Below, in pieces: positions 18,340 through 29,333 of a DNA stretch of 64,000 nt. The notes under the pieces are model-generated. The model was not told the DNA's origin and searched no databases. It saw only the letters and a list, made by a program, of their open reading frames with translations. How positions within the stretch are numbered: the stretch's first letter is position 1; each line of letters starts with the position of its first letter. The DNA comes from Neolewinella lacunae (GTDB lineage Bacteria; Bacteroidota; Bacteroidia; Chitinophagales; Saprospiraceae): contig NZ_JACSIT010000118.1 in the NCBI RefSeq assembly GCF_014349155.1, positions 62,001 to 126,000 on the forward strand, read 5' to 3'. The position numbers were made by a program, and so were the translations under genes.

Positions 18340-18526
18340 ATGTTTGGTGGGGAGGGGGGATTTGGGGGGATTGGGGCGCGGGCGCAGGTGCTGGGGAGGA
18401 CGGGAGAGCGATGTAGGGTGACTCGGCGGAGTTGACTCGTCCTGATATAGGTTGACAGTTTAAAATCCCTGACTTTTGAGGAGTTGACATAGGTTGGTTC
18501 GACCTGGTGAGCGTACCGCACTCTTA
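18340..18526. other. Intergenic trailer of the CRISPR array with short direct repeats
   Basis: No gene seen. GGAGTTGAC occurs at 18428-18436 and 18480-18488, and ATAGGTTG at 18447-18454 and 18489-18496, so two different short words are each repeated once. This resembles multiple protein-binding sites at the end of an insertion sequence, but no transposase or terminal inverted repeat is present. Confidence 0.45.
18376..18391 (-). repeat. Dispersed motif copy 7 (CCC)
   Basis: Reverse-orientation copy 64 bp upstream of the PQQ dehydrogenase start codon, within a G-rich stretch. Confidence 0.82.
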
Positions 18527-18555
18527 GTGTTAATTCCCGTAGGATCAATTAAAAG
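18527..18555 (-). repeat. Decayed terminal CRISPR repeat
   Basis: Matches the repeat at 25 of 29 positions, with changes near both ends and one in the middle. It is spaced one normal unit (65 bp) from the first intact repeat, so the 36-bp spacer between them (18556-18591) is the oldest. Decay of the last repeat is usual at the trailer end. Confidence 0.9.
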
Positions 18556-21500
18556 AATCGAAAAAGTGAAGTGGGCGCTGCATGGCCTATCGTTTCAATT
18601 CCCGAAGGATCAATTCAAAGCTCCATGAACCAACGCATCCAGCTGGTGCAGATCACGTTTCAATTCCCGAAAGATCAATTCAAAGCACAGCAAAGATTTG
18701 CGGAGCGATAACGGGAACAGAGTTTCAATTCCCGAAGGATCAATTCAAAGCAAAAAATACGCTAAGGGGCGAAACAAGTACCCTCGTTTCAATTCCCGAA
18801 GGATCAATTCAACGGGCTTTCGCCCGGTTATGCCGAAAGGAATTTTCCGGGTTTCAATTCCCGAAGGATCAATTCAAAGATCCTGCTGCATAAGGACATG
18901 ACGTGTTTTGGGTTCGTTTCAATTCCCGAAGGATCAATTCAAAGAGTGCGGACGCATGGTTTTTGAGCCATATTCGCCAAGTTTCAATTCCCGAAGGATC
19001 AATTCAAAGCCTTGGCGGGGCCCTGGCGACTTCCGCGCAGTTCAGTTTCAATTCCCGAAGGATCAATTCAAAGCCCCAAGCAGATCATTGAAGCCACTTG
19101 GGATTTCGGGTTTCAATTCCCGAAGGATCAATTCAAAATGTAGGGATAGATGGCGCTTTTGGTGCTTTGCTGGTTTCAATTCCCGAAGGATCAATTCAAA
19201 GCAGGTGCGCCACACTGATCGATACCGCCCGAAACATGTTTCAATTCCCGAAGGATCAATTCAAAGTTTGTCCTTTTTCCGCTCCTCGCTCAACCCAGAG
19301 TTTCAATTCCCGAAGGATCAATTCAAAGCGTTATTGTCGCCGGGGTTGAGAGGTTGGAAAACCTGTTTCAATTCCCGAAGGATCAATTCAAAGTATCACC
19401 CCCAACACTCCATGGTGGGGGCAAATCATGTTTCAATTCCCGAAGGATCAATTCAAAGCTCTGTTTCTGCTGACTCTGCGCGTGAAAATCTCGTTTCAAT
19501 TCCCGAAGGATCAATTCAAAGCGAGCCACCGTACACCAAATTTGGATTTAGACCTGGTTTCAATTCCCGAAGGATCAATTCAAAGGCGTTAACGACTTCA
19601 TTGCCAACCTGTCCAAAATCCGTTTCAATTCCCGAAGGATCAATTCAAAGCCAGGCGGGCCGGGTTTGGTACAACACGCCTCCGGAGTTTCAATTCCCGA
19701 AGGATCAATTCAAAGGACCCAAATAGTACTGGATTCAATACAGTCTATTTTGTTTCAATTCCCGAAGGATCAATTCAAAGCGAAGGTGTAGGCGATATTC
19801 CGCAGGGAAACATGGCGTTTCAATTCCCGAAGGATCAATTCAAAGTTTGTCGGTAATAGCGAGGCATTGCTATTTTAAATTGTTTCAATTCCCGAAGGAT
19901 CAATTCAAAGCCTGATCGAGCGCCTGATCGAGATGTATACTAACCCGTTTCAATTCCCGAAGGATCAATTCAAAGTCCGCCGGGTTGGTACGAGCCAGTT
20001 CTCTGCCGCCAGTTTCAATTCCCGAAGGATCAATTCAAAGCCTTTGCGCTGAGAAAAAGGGTAGTGGTTCGCTTAGTTTCAATTCCCGAAGGATCAATTC
20101 AAAGGCGACTTTATTTCAGGCGTGAAGGCTGCCGTTCACGTTTCAATTCCCGAAGGATCAATTCAAAGACACCACCTACGCCCCGGTCTTTTCCACCTAC
20201 CAGAGTTTCAATTCCCGAAGGATCAATTCAAAGCAAAGGCATTTGCCACGGTCAGGACGGTACTGGCTAGTTTCAATTCCCGAAGGATCAATTCAAAGGA
20301 TGGGGCCGGCGGGGCCTTGCGGTCCGGTTGCTCCGTTTCAATTCCCGAAGGATCAATTCAAAGATTGTTGGGCCATTTGCCAACATTCACCCCCCACTTG
20401 GTTTCAATTCCCGAAGGATCAATTCAAAGAAGAAAGGGGAGTTTACATCTTCTCCAGCTCACGCGTTTCAATTCCCGAAGGATCAATTCAAAGGAGCGCC
20501 TGGCCACTCAAAACACCATCAACAGCGTGTTTCAATTCCCGAAGGATCAATTCAAAGTAGAGCTTCAAAAAAGCGGCTAAATATCCCGTGGCGCAGTTTC
20601 AATTCCCGAAGGATCAATTCAAAGGCGTTTTTGCCTAGGTAGGCTCGGAGCTTGTCGCGTTGTTTCAATTCCCGAAGGATCAATTCAAAGAAACTCGGGG
20701 GTACCGGGTATAAGTCGGGATAAATAAGTTTCAATTCCCGAAGGATCAATTCAAAGCACTGGGTGGACTGGTTTTGCCACAAGTGACCTTAGTTTCAATT
20801 CCCGAAGGATCAATTCAAAGGGCGTTGCGGGGGTGGGGGTGGGGGTACCTTGGCCGTGTTTCAATTCCCGAAGGATCAATTCAAAGTACCAGCCGTTGCC
20901 CAGACGGGGTTCGACGATCAGGGTTTCAATTCCCGAAGGATCAATTCAAAGCGTCTACTTCGTCTGGCTCGACCTGGACCAAGACGCGTTTCAATTCCCG
21001 AAGGATCAATTCAAAGTCTCCGCCTTGCGCTCCTTTGCGGTCTGCTCCCGGAGTTTCAATTCCCGAAGGATCAATTCAAAGCCCGAGGGTAGCCCGATCA
21101 GCAGGCACCCGTTCGGTTTCAATTCCCGAAGGATCAATTCAAAGAAAGGCGCAGCGGCGGTATTCTCGCAAACCTTCGCGTTTCAATTCCCGAAGGATCA
21201 ATTCAAAGCCCGAGGGTAGCCCGATCAGCAGGCACCCGTTCGGTTTCAATTCCCGAAGGATCAATTCAAAGTTGTTGGATCCATTGATGACGGACATCAT
21301 CACGCGCGTTTCAATTCCCGAAGGATCAATTCAAAGAGCCAAAACCTCCCGCACTTACCAAATTTCACGTGGGTTTCAATTCCCGAAGGATCAATTCAAA
21401 GAGGGAGTTCCAGCTGACGGAAGCAGAGGTAAGGTTCGTTTCAATTCCCGAAGGATCAATTCAAAGCCCAACGTTTCGGACATTATCTTCCAGATGGACA

Positions 21501-24500
21501 GGTTTCAATTCCCGAAGGATCAATTCAAAGGCCTTCGAGGAGACGGACGCGAAGGCGCGTTTCTTGTTTCAATTCCCGAAGGATCAATTCAAAGACAGCG
21601 CAGGCGACTTGACTATGATCCCCACACGAAGTTTCAATTCCCGAAGGATCAATTCAAAGTCTGCCTGACTACATACCCCGCCGAAGCGATCATCAGTTTC
21701 AATTCCCGAAGGATCAATTCAAAGACCGCTTGGGCCGCATTATGAACACGCACCTGACCAGTTTCAATTCCCGAAGGATCAATTCAAAGGAGGGGTATTA
21801 CCGCGTGGAGGTCGAAACGATCACGTTTCAATTCCCGAAGGATCAATTCAAAGTCGTAAGTTTTCTGAGCGAGGCAGAAAGGACCTTAGTTTCAATTCCC
21901 GAAGGATCAATTCAAAGGCGCGACGTCGGGCGGCTTGTTCCGGCGTTTCCGGGTTTCAATTCCCGAAGGATCAATTCAAAGCTAGATTGTATTTATGGCC
22001 TCCGTAGATATTCCCTAGTTTCAATTCCCGAAGGATCAATTCAAAGAAGATTGCACGCTATTATATTTGCGGCGTACTTAAGTTTCAATTCCCGAAGGAT
22101 CAATTCAAAGTGGAAGAGTCGAGTTCCTCCGCTACTTTAACGAGGGTTTCAATTCCCGAAGGATCAATTCAAAGCCCTAACCAGTGTACGTACAAGGATG
22201 GGGACACCATGTTTCAATTCCCGAAGGATCAATTCAAAGCCTGAAGTTTCGCAACATGACCATCAACCACGAAAGTTTCAATTCCCGAAGGATCAATTCA
22301 AAGCGTAAACGGCTCCTCATTCTCAACGCACAACTCCAGGTTTCAATTCCCGAAGGATCAATTCAAAGACTAATTTACCGCTTGGGTGCAACAGGCAGCA
22401 TTTCGTTTCAATTCCCGAAGGATCAATTCAAAGTATCACCCCCAACACTCCATGGTGGGGGCAAATCATGTTTCAATTCCCGAAGGATCAATTCAAAGGC
22501 CCGGAGGCCGGACTTAATGACAGCGCGAATGAAGTTTCAATTCCCGAAGGATCAATTCAAAGCGTAGAGGCGGAAGTTTGTACCGTTAATTACTCCAGGT
22601 TTCAATTCCCGAAGGATCAATTCAAAGTCACGCTACATCCTTATCAATCTTACCCGCACCGCGTTTCAATTCCCGAAGGATCAATTCAAAGTTTGGCTTT
22701 ACTGATGAGAATGAACTACAGATGCATGTTTCAATTCCCGAAGGATCAATTCAAAGCTGCTGGCTGAAAAGGACTGGTCCGGACGAAAAAAGGTTTCAAT
22801 TCCCGAAGGATCAATTCAAAGAAAAAATCCACCAAGAAAACCACCACGAAGAAAGCGTTTCAATTCCCGAAGGATCAATTCAAAGCTCCCGGCGAATGGA
22901 ACATGTTGGGGCAGCCCGCATGTTTCAATTCCCGAAGGATCAATTCAAAGCAGAAAGGAGACGAAGTACTCATTCCTCTTGGCGAGTTTCAATTCCCGAA
23001 GGATCAATTCAAAGATACCCGCTTTTGGCTGGAAGAATTGGCCGACACCAGTTTCAATTCCCGAAGGATCAATTCAAAGCCGCACCCGCCGGCCAGTCGC
23101 GCCGCGCAAATCCCGTTTCAATTCCCGAAGGATCAATTCAAAGACGAAGCGCTGGCCAGCCCTTATCCCAACCCCGTGAGTTTCAATTCCCGAAGGATCA
23201 ATTCAAAGATGCTTAAACATCACCGTGCGAACCCCAACGACTTGGTTTCAATTCCCGAAGGATCAATTCAAAGCAGCCATGTTACCTTAGGGAATATCTC
23301 CCACGCCTTGTTTCAATTCCCGAAGGATCAATTCAAAGAGCGAAGGCGAAGACGGGGGTCGACCCAGCGCCGAGTTTCAATTCCCGAAGGATCAATTCAA
23401 AGTTCCTCGATGAGTACTCCAACCAGATCAGCTTCAAGGTTTCAATTCCCGAAGGATCAATTCAAAGGGCAAGGCCTTTTCCCTGACCTGCATTTCCTAC
23501 GACGTTTCAATTCCCGAAGGATCAATTCAAAGCACAGATCAATTTTGCGGGGCAGGTGGCACCACCACGTTTCAATTCCCGAAGGATCAATTCAAAGTGC
23601 GGCTCCTCGGCCAGCTCCCCGAAGACGAAACCCGTTTCAATTCCCGAAGGATCAATTCAAAGCAGTGATTAAATATGATCAACAAAATCACCCTCATGTT
23701 TCAATTCCCGAAGGATCAATTCAAAGGACCACAACGTACCCTGTCGTAGTGCTGGTCAATACGTTTCAATTCCCGAAGGATCAATTCAAAGCCTGTGCAG
23801 AGCTTCGATGGGGGCTTCCTGATTGCGGTTTCAATTCCCGAAGGATCAATTCAAAGGCGGGTCGCAATCTGAAACGGTGGTGCAGTATTCTTGTTTCAAT
23901 TCCCGAAGGATCAATTCAAAGGGGAAAGCGGTGAGGTCCATGCTGCGGACGGTGTGTTTCAATTCCCGAAGGATCAATTCAAAGTTGCGCATCCCAAAAG
24001 AGAACGTGCAGCACTACCGTTTCAATTCCCGAAGGATCAATTCAAAGCTGGGATATTTACGTAATCAGTCACGAGATCGCCCAGTTTCAATTCCCGAAGG
24101 ATCAATTCAAAGCAATATCCCTGCCCTTGCCAAGGGTGGTATCACGAGTTTCAATTCCCGAAGGATCAATTCAAAGCGCCGGGCAGCAGGCAAAGCCGGT
24201 CGGGAAACCCGAGTTTCAATTCCCGAAGGATCAATTCAAAGGGGCCTCTACCACCCCAGCCCCGCACCGTTTTTAGGGTTTCAATTCCCGAAGGATCAAT
24301 TCAAAGGCGCCGCGCAAATCCCCGGTGTTAAACGTGCTGGCATGTTTCAATTCCCGAAGGATCAATTCAAAGGCCGCCCCTTGGCAGTTAAATCAATATC
24401 AATGTTAAGTTTCAATTCCCGAAGGATCAATTCAAAGAACCCTCCGCACGATGTACTCCGGTACGATCGTGAAGTTTCAATTCCCGAAGGATCAATTCAA

Positions 24501-27153
24501 AGGCCCAAAGGGGCCATCGTCACTGCTTCCGGATTCAGTTTCAATTCCCGAAGGATCAATTCAAAGCTGACCTGCATTTCCTTCGACCGGAAGAAAGACA
24601 CGTTTCAATTCCCGAAGGATCAATTCAAAGCTACGCGCCAGCTCTCGAAGTACTTTTCGAGGTCGTGTTTCAATTCCCGAAGGATCAATTCAAAGGAACA
24701 AGCCCACGTCGGTGCCGTCATTCAAGTTGAAGTTTCAATTCCCGAAGGATCAATTCAAAGATGCCGTCGTGCTTCCAGCGAATCTGGGGCATGGTGTTTC
24801 AATTCCCGAAGGATCAATTCAAAGGTAGGGGAATCGCTTCCACCTCCTACAACCCCAGCAGTTTCAATTCCCGAAGGATCAATTCAAAGCGTCCTTAATT
24901 TCTTGGAGATTCGTGATCATTTATGGTTTCAATTCCCGAAGGATCAATTCAAAGACGAACCGCTGCAGTTTTCACTACTCCGCTGTAAGGTTTCAATTCC
25001 CGAAGGATCAATTCAAAGCCAAACGGCATGGTGTGGCACTGATCAAGTTCGGAAGTTTCAATTCCCGAAGGATCAATTCAAAGTGGGGCCCTCGCTGGGG
25101 AAGGCCAAAAAGAAAGGCCAGTTTCAATTCCCGAAGGATCAATTCAAAGCTCCGGGCAGTCCATTGTGTACGATGCAAAAGTTTAAGTTTCAATTCCCGA
25201 AGGATCAATTCAAAGGGTCGAGCCTCCAGATAGCGACTGGAGCAGCGTAGTGTTTCAATTCCCGAAGGATCAATTCAAAGGGTTTTCGTGGAAGGACACC
25301 ACCTTGCCGTTCACGTGTTTCAATTCCCGAAGGATCAATTCAAAGCATGTCCATCACCGAAACCAAGCGATTCATATTCCTGTTTCAATTCCCGAAGGAT
25401 CAATTCAAAGCATGTCCATCACCGAAACCAAGCGATTCATATTCCTGTTTCAATTCCCGAAGGATCAATTCAAAGCCGAAATCTTCCTGCACCTGTTCCT
25501 CCCAACTCATGTTTCAATTCCCGAAGGATCAATTCAAAGGGATCACCTTCCTCACGTCTACGCCAAGGATCACGTGTTTCAATTCCCGAAGGATCAATTC
25601 AAAGGTGCGCGTAGTATCGTACCATCACTACGCGGGCAAAGTTTCAATTCCCGAAGGATCAATTCAAAGTCGCGTGGTAGTCGGTGGCGGATACTCCGAA
25701 CAGCAGTTTCAATTCCCGAAGGATCAATTCAAAGCCAGCTTCTTCGTATTCAGCAGGTCGTCGATGGTAGGTTTCAATTCCCGAAGGATCAATTCAAAGA
25801 TTGTGGGCCTGTTGTCGCTCATCTCCCTGATCGTCGTTTCAATTCCCGAAGGATCAATTCAAAGGCTTTTCTACCAGAAGTCATTCATCGACCGTGCCAT
25901 GTTTCAATTCCCGAAGGATCAATTCAAAGTTATGCAGAAGCGGGGGGAATTCTTCGACGACATCGTTTCAATTCCCGAAGGATCAATTCAAAGGATGTCT
26001 AGTTCGTCATCCTCTACCCAAGCGGGCAGTTTCAATTCCCGAAGGATCAATTCAAAGACCGTTTACTGTTTCCTCCCGGTAGCAATGCACGTCGTTTCAA
26101 TTCCCGAAGGATCAATTCAAAGAGCAACGTCTGATAATCGCCCGTCCCCGATTCCAGGGTTTCAATTCCCGAAGGATCAATTCAAAGGGTGTCGCTGCCG
26201 ATCCTTGCCATTGGTGGTGCGGGTTTCAATTCCCGAAGGATCAATTCAAAGTCGTGATGCTCGTTCTTCGTGTCAATCATCACGACAGTTTCAATTCCCG
26301 AAGGATCAATTCAAAGCTGAAATCTCTTCGATCCATCCAAAGATCTTTACAGTTTCAATTCCCGAAGGATCAATTCAAAGTTCCGGGCGGGCTGGACCAA
26401 GACGATGTCGTTATAGTTTCAATTCCCGAAGGATCAATTCAAAGATGACTGGAGGGCCTCAGTATTGACGCTCATGTGTTGTTTCAATTCCCGAAGGATC
26501 AATTCAAAGCTGCGGGAAGGTGGAGTAGATGTAGAACATCTCCAGTTTCAATTCCCGAAGGATCAATTCAAAGCGCCAAGCAGGCGGTTGCAGAACTTGC
26601 CGAAGTAGGTTTCAATTCCCGAAGGATCAATTCAAAGCGTTGACTCGGCCATTGAAGAAGTCCGTGGATTGGGTTTCAATTCCCGAAGGATCAATTCAAA
26701 GCGGCACGCCCACAGCCCCGTCCAGCTTTCGCCGGTAGTTTCAATTCCCGAAGGATCAATTCAAAGCGGCCTGGTCTCCTGCGTCCTCAAGTGCGGCAAA
26801 TAGTTTCAATTCCCGAAGGATCAATTCAAAGCTTCGCCGCTCCAGTCTTCGCCCGGATCAGCATAGAGTTTCAATTCCCGAAGGATCAATTCAAAGCTGA
26901 CCAAGTGCCGTAACTGCGATGGCATGGGCAGTTTCAATTCCCGAAGGATCAATTCAAAGAAAACTCAGCAGCGCAGTGTCCCTCTTTGCCCTTTAGTTTC
27001 AATTCCCGAAGGATCAATTCAAAGCGATGTGCGGCGCGCGCCGCCACTCGCGGGCCCGGAGTTTCAATTCCCGAAGGATCAATTCAAAGGGTGCCCGCCC
27101 AGCCGTAGGGGTCTTCCTTGCCGCGTTTCAATTCCCGAAGGATCAATTCAAAG
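18527..27153 (-). CRISPR. Type I-B CRISPR array: 133 intact repeats plus one decayed distal repeat
   Basis: The repeat is 29 bp. On the plus strand it begins GTTTCAATTCCCGAAGG and ends AATTCAAAG. The crRNA sense is the minus strand, because there the repeat ends ATTGAAAC, the classic 8-nt 5' handle of type I-B/III crRNAs. I counted 133 repeats starting at 18592 through 27125, with spacers of 33-38 bp, and a decayed repeat at 18527-18555. Repeat variants cluster at the left end (18657, 18786 and 19110 units each have one substitution), marking that end as old and the right end as leader-proximal. Three spacers are duplicated. The array is read from the promoter at 27159-27189. Confidence 0.98.
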
Positions 27154-27351
27154 AGCACCAAATTTACCACCTAAACCCGCATAAACAAAGGCCCCCTACC
27201 CCACATTTTGCCTGTATTTTGCGTCGGTCGGCAGTAAGGGGATTTGGCAGGTAGATCGACGACTGACACAAGCTGTTCATAATCAGCAAATTAGCAATTA
27301 GTCGCTCCCTGACTCAATCAATCAGGGGCAGCGCAGGAGCCTCACCGACGA
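27154..27351 (-). promoter_or_regulatory. CRISPR leader region
   Basis: The 198 bp between the newest repeat and the cas2 stop codon carries no gene. It is the AT-richer flank expected of a leader and holds the promoter at 27159-27189. New spacers would enter at 27154. No other clear motif was recognised, although CCTGTATTTTGCGTCGGTC (about 27211-27229) may be of interest as an integration-factor site. Confidence 0.8.
27159..27189 (-). promoter_or_regulatory. Array promoter: TTTG, 19 bp, TAAATTTG
   Basis: On the minus strand a -33 TTTG (27189-27186) is followed after 19 bp by TAAATTTG (27166-27159), a perfect TAnnTTTG. Transcription would begin about 6-7 nt further on, at the boundary of the first repeat (27153), so pre-crRNA would have almost no leader RNA. 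Confidence 0.75.
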
Positions 27352-27615
27352 CTAGAGGAACTGGTCAATTTCCTGCTTTTCCCTGCCAATGATCCTTCGC
27401 TCCACCCGGTGAACGTGGGTGTTGGTGAAAATGATCAAGCTATCATAGCTCAAATCCATGATCTTCTCGGCTTCGATCTCTAATTCCCGTAGACCTACGG
27501 CCGTCAATTCCCCTTCAAACACAGAATTCTGGATCCAATGCAAATGTTGGCGACAGAGACGGAGCATTTTTCCAGTCCGCTCTGCGGCGACATCGTAAAC
27601 AGCGATAACGTACAT
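27352..27615 (-). CDS. cas2: CRISPR-associated endonuclease Cas2
   Basis: An 87-residue ferredoxin-like subunit of the Cas1-Cas2 integrase. It opens with MYVIAVYDV, carrying the conserved aspartate at residue 8 at the end of the first beta-strand, then a basic helix and the strand QNSVFEGELT. Length is typical. It is the last gene of the cas operon, followed by the leader and array. ATG at 27615. An 80-bp gap with a copy of the 16-bp motif separates it from cas1. Confidence 0.96.
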   Translation of the reverse strand: MYVIAVYDVAAERTGKMLRLCRQHLHWIQNSVFEGELTAVGLRELEIEAEKIMDLSYDSLIIFTNTHVHRVERRIIGREKQEIDQFL

Positions 27616-27644
27616 AATTTCCTTGCTTGGTTAGAATAAATATT

Positions 27645-27660
27645 GCACCTGCGGTCGCGC
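27645..27660 (+). repeat. Dispersed motif copy 8 (GTC), between cas2 and cas1
   Basis: GCACCTGCG-GTC-GCGC in the 80-bp cas1-cas2 gap, followed by A/T runs. Confidence 0.85.
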
Positions 27661-27695
27661 CGCAAAAATCAAAAAAATACGATCCCTTTTTAAGA

Positions 27696-28703
27696 TTACC
27701 ACCAGGCATGAAAAGGCTCGTAGCGTTCCTCCAGCTTCATGACGTATTTGGCGATTTTGTAGCATTCCAGGCGCAGGAGATGCCGGTAGGTGACCCGCCG
27801 ATTAAGCTTGCGGTGCTGAATACCGTCTTTTAGTTTTTCTTCCCAAGCAGCCACGAAAGCTTTTCGTCCTCGCTCGGAAAGAAAACAGGCATTATCCACC
27901 AGATCAAAATCTTTCGGCCCGAGTTCACGCTTGTTGCACATTCGAAATAGTAAACGGTCTACCAGCAAAGGTTTAAAAATTTCGCTTACGTCCAAGGCAA
28001 GGCTGTAGCGCCGCACTCCTGGTTCATGTAAAAAACTGATCGTTGGGTTTAACTGGCTGTTATAAATGGCATCCAAACACACGGAATAACACAGAGAATT
28101 TCCAAAGCTTACCAGTGCGTTCAGTTCATTAGTCGGCGGTCTTTTACTACGGCCCTCCCAGGCGTATCCTGGGACAATGATGGGGAAAGCCTCGTAATAT
28201 AATTGACGACAATTTCCCTCAATACCCATCAGCTCGGGAATATCGGCAGCGGTGCCGATCAGCAGGCGGAGCGCTCCCAATTTTTCAATCAAGTATTCCA
28301 GTTCTTTTCCCCGGCCTTGGTAGTACTTTAAATTTTTGAGCATATTAAAAGTAGCACCTTCTACGAACCCGGCGGCGAGGTGGAGCCGGCGTTTGCTCAA
28401 GCGGTAAGCATTCGTTTGGTTCACGAGCATCTGTCCAGCGAGCAGATGCTCACGGGGGCTAAACGTACCCGTATAGTGCTCATAATAATCAAAAAAATGT
28501 ACCGGAATATGCTTGCGGCCCAGAAAATTATATAACGCACTGTTTGCGTCAACACTACCAAAAATATAGAGTGCACTGACGCCCTCCACTGGTAGAAAAC
28601 GGGGCTTTTGATCTTCTTCAGTACCCGTAGGTTCAAATTTCAGGGTATTATCCTGACGGCTCATCCGGCCGGGATTAAACAGGTAATAGGCACGTTTCAT
28701 CAT
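27696..28703 (-). CDS. cas1: CRISPR-associated integrase Cas1
   Basis: Metal-dependent integrase inserting new spacers. About 335 residues, from ATG at 28703 (an adjacent ATG at 28700 is equally possible). The reading frame extends further upstream without family similarity. Catalytic residues are visible: Glu in GIEGNCRQLYYE, His in SFLHEPGVRRYSL and Asp in SLALDVSEIFKP. The N-terminal beta domain starts YYLFNPGRMSRQDNTL, typical of type I-B Cas1. The gap to cas4 is 126 bp and carries another motif copy. Confidence 0.97.
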   Translation of the reverse strand: MMKRAYYLFNPGRMSRQDNTLKFEPTGTEEDQKPRFLPVEGVSALYIFGSVDANSALYNFLGRKHIPVHFFDYYEHYTGTFSPREHLLAGQMLVNQTNAYRLSKRRLHLAAGFVEGATFNMLKNLKYYQGRGKELEYLIEKLGALRLLIGTAADIPELMGIEGNCRQLYYEAFPIIVPGYAWEGRSKRPPTNELNALVSFGNSLCYSVCLDAIYNSQLNPTISFLHEPGVRRYSLALDVSEIFKPLLVDRLLFRMCNKRELGPKDFDLVDNACFLSERGRKAFVAAWEEKLKDGIQHRKLNRRVTYRHLLRLECYKIAKYVMKLEERYEPFHAWW

Positions 28704-28769
28704 TGCTGGTTTTGAGACCCGGAAGCAACCCCCAATCCTCCACTTTTCGTATAAGCGAGCAGGATGCGG

Positions 28770-28785
28770 GCGCTTTCGCAGGTGC
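28770..28785 (-). repeat. Dispersed motif copy 9 (AAA), between cas1 and cas4
   Basis: Reverse-orientation copy with AAA as the variable triplet, in the 126-bp cas1-cas4 gap. Confidence 0.75.
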
Positions 28786-28829
28786 AAAGCAAAGATGAGG
28801 AGCAAGGTGGGGGGAGATCCCCTACAGCA

Positions 28830-29333
28830 TCAAACAAAGCAGAAATCGTGAAACGCGCATTCTCCGCAGTACGATTTTTTCACCAGCGGTGGACATTCAT
28901 CCAACCCCACAATCCTAGCAATTTCTGCCTCCCAGCCCGGGATGGTAACGGACCGGTCAGCCTCAGTAAGTGCCACTTCTAGGGTCCTCCGCTGGGCGGG
29001 GTATTCCAGCAAGCCCGTTGCCCCGGCCACGCCCCGCCGCTCCAGCGCGTACAGGTAGTACTTGAGCTGGGCAACGTGGGCGTGTTCGAGTTTGGGGCTC
29101 TTCTTGGTTTCCTTAACCACCTTGGCTAGTGGATCAAAATGGTCGATCTTCAGAGTGTCGCACACCAATTGGCTCCACTTTTTCGCGCGGCGCTGGTAGG
29201 TGGCCCGGTCGAGCAGTTTGCCAGCCGCAACGTCTACTGAGTTGTCCTCCATCCGAATTTGACGGTGGTGCAGCCAAAGTTTGCGGTGGCAGAGGAGTAG
29301 GTAGGTTAGGTGGGAAGCGGTGTAAGTCATCAT
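28830..29333 (-). CDS. cas4: CRISPR-associated exonuclease Cas4
   Basis: RecB-like nuclease that trims prespacers and selects PAMs, 167 residues. The nuclease core is TLKIDHFDPLAKVVKETKKS (Asp, Glu and Lys), then HVAQLKYYLYAL (the QxxxY motif). The iron-sulphur cysteines are one near the N-terminus (LLLCHRK) and the C-terminal CGECAFHDFC. The start ATG at 29333 overlaps the cas3 stop (ATGA), so the two are translationally coupled. The upstream in-frame ATG at 29354 would lie inside cas3. Confidence 0.96.
   Translation of the reverse strand: MMTYTASHLTYLLLCHRKLWLHHRQIRMEDNSVDVAAGKLLDRATYQRRAKKWSQLVCDTLKIDHFDPLAKVVKETKKSPKLEHAHVAQLKYYLYALERRGVAGATGLLEYPAQRRTLEVALTEADRSVTIPGWEAEIARIVGLDECPPLVKKSYCGECAFHDFCFV

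Noticed and set aside
18582-26468. Many long open frames across the array, encoding endless FNSRRINSK / FQFPKDQFK / VSIPEGSIQ repeats
   Set aside because: They are translations of the 29-bp CRISPR repeat in three frames. The repeat contains no stop codon, so frames stay open by chance; there are no start signals and the spacers code unrelated sequence.
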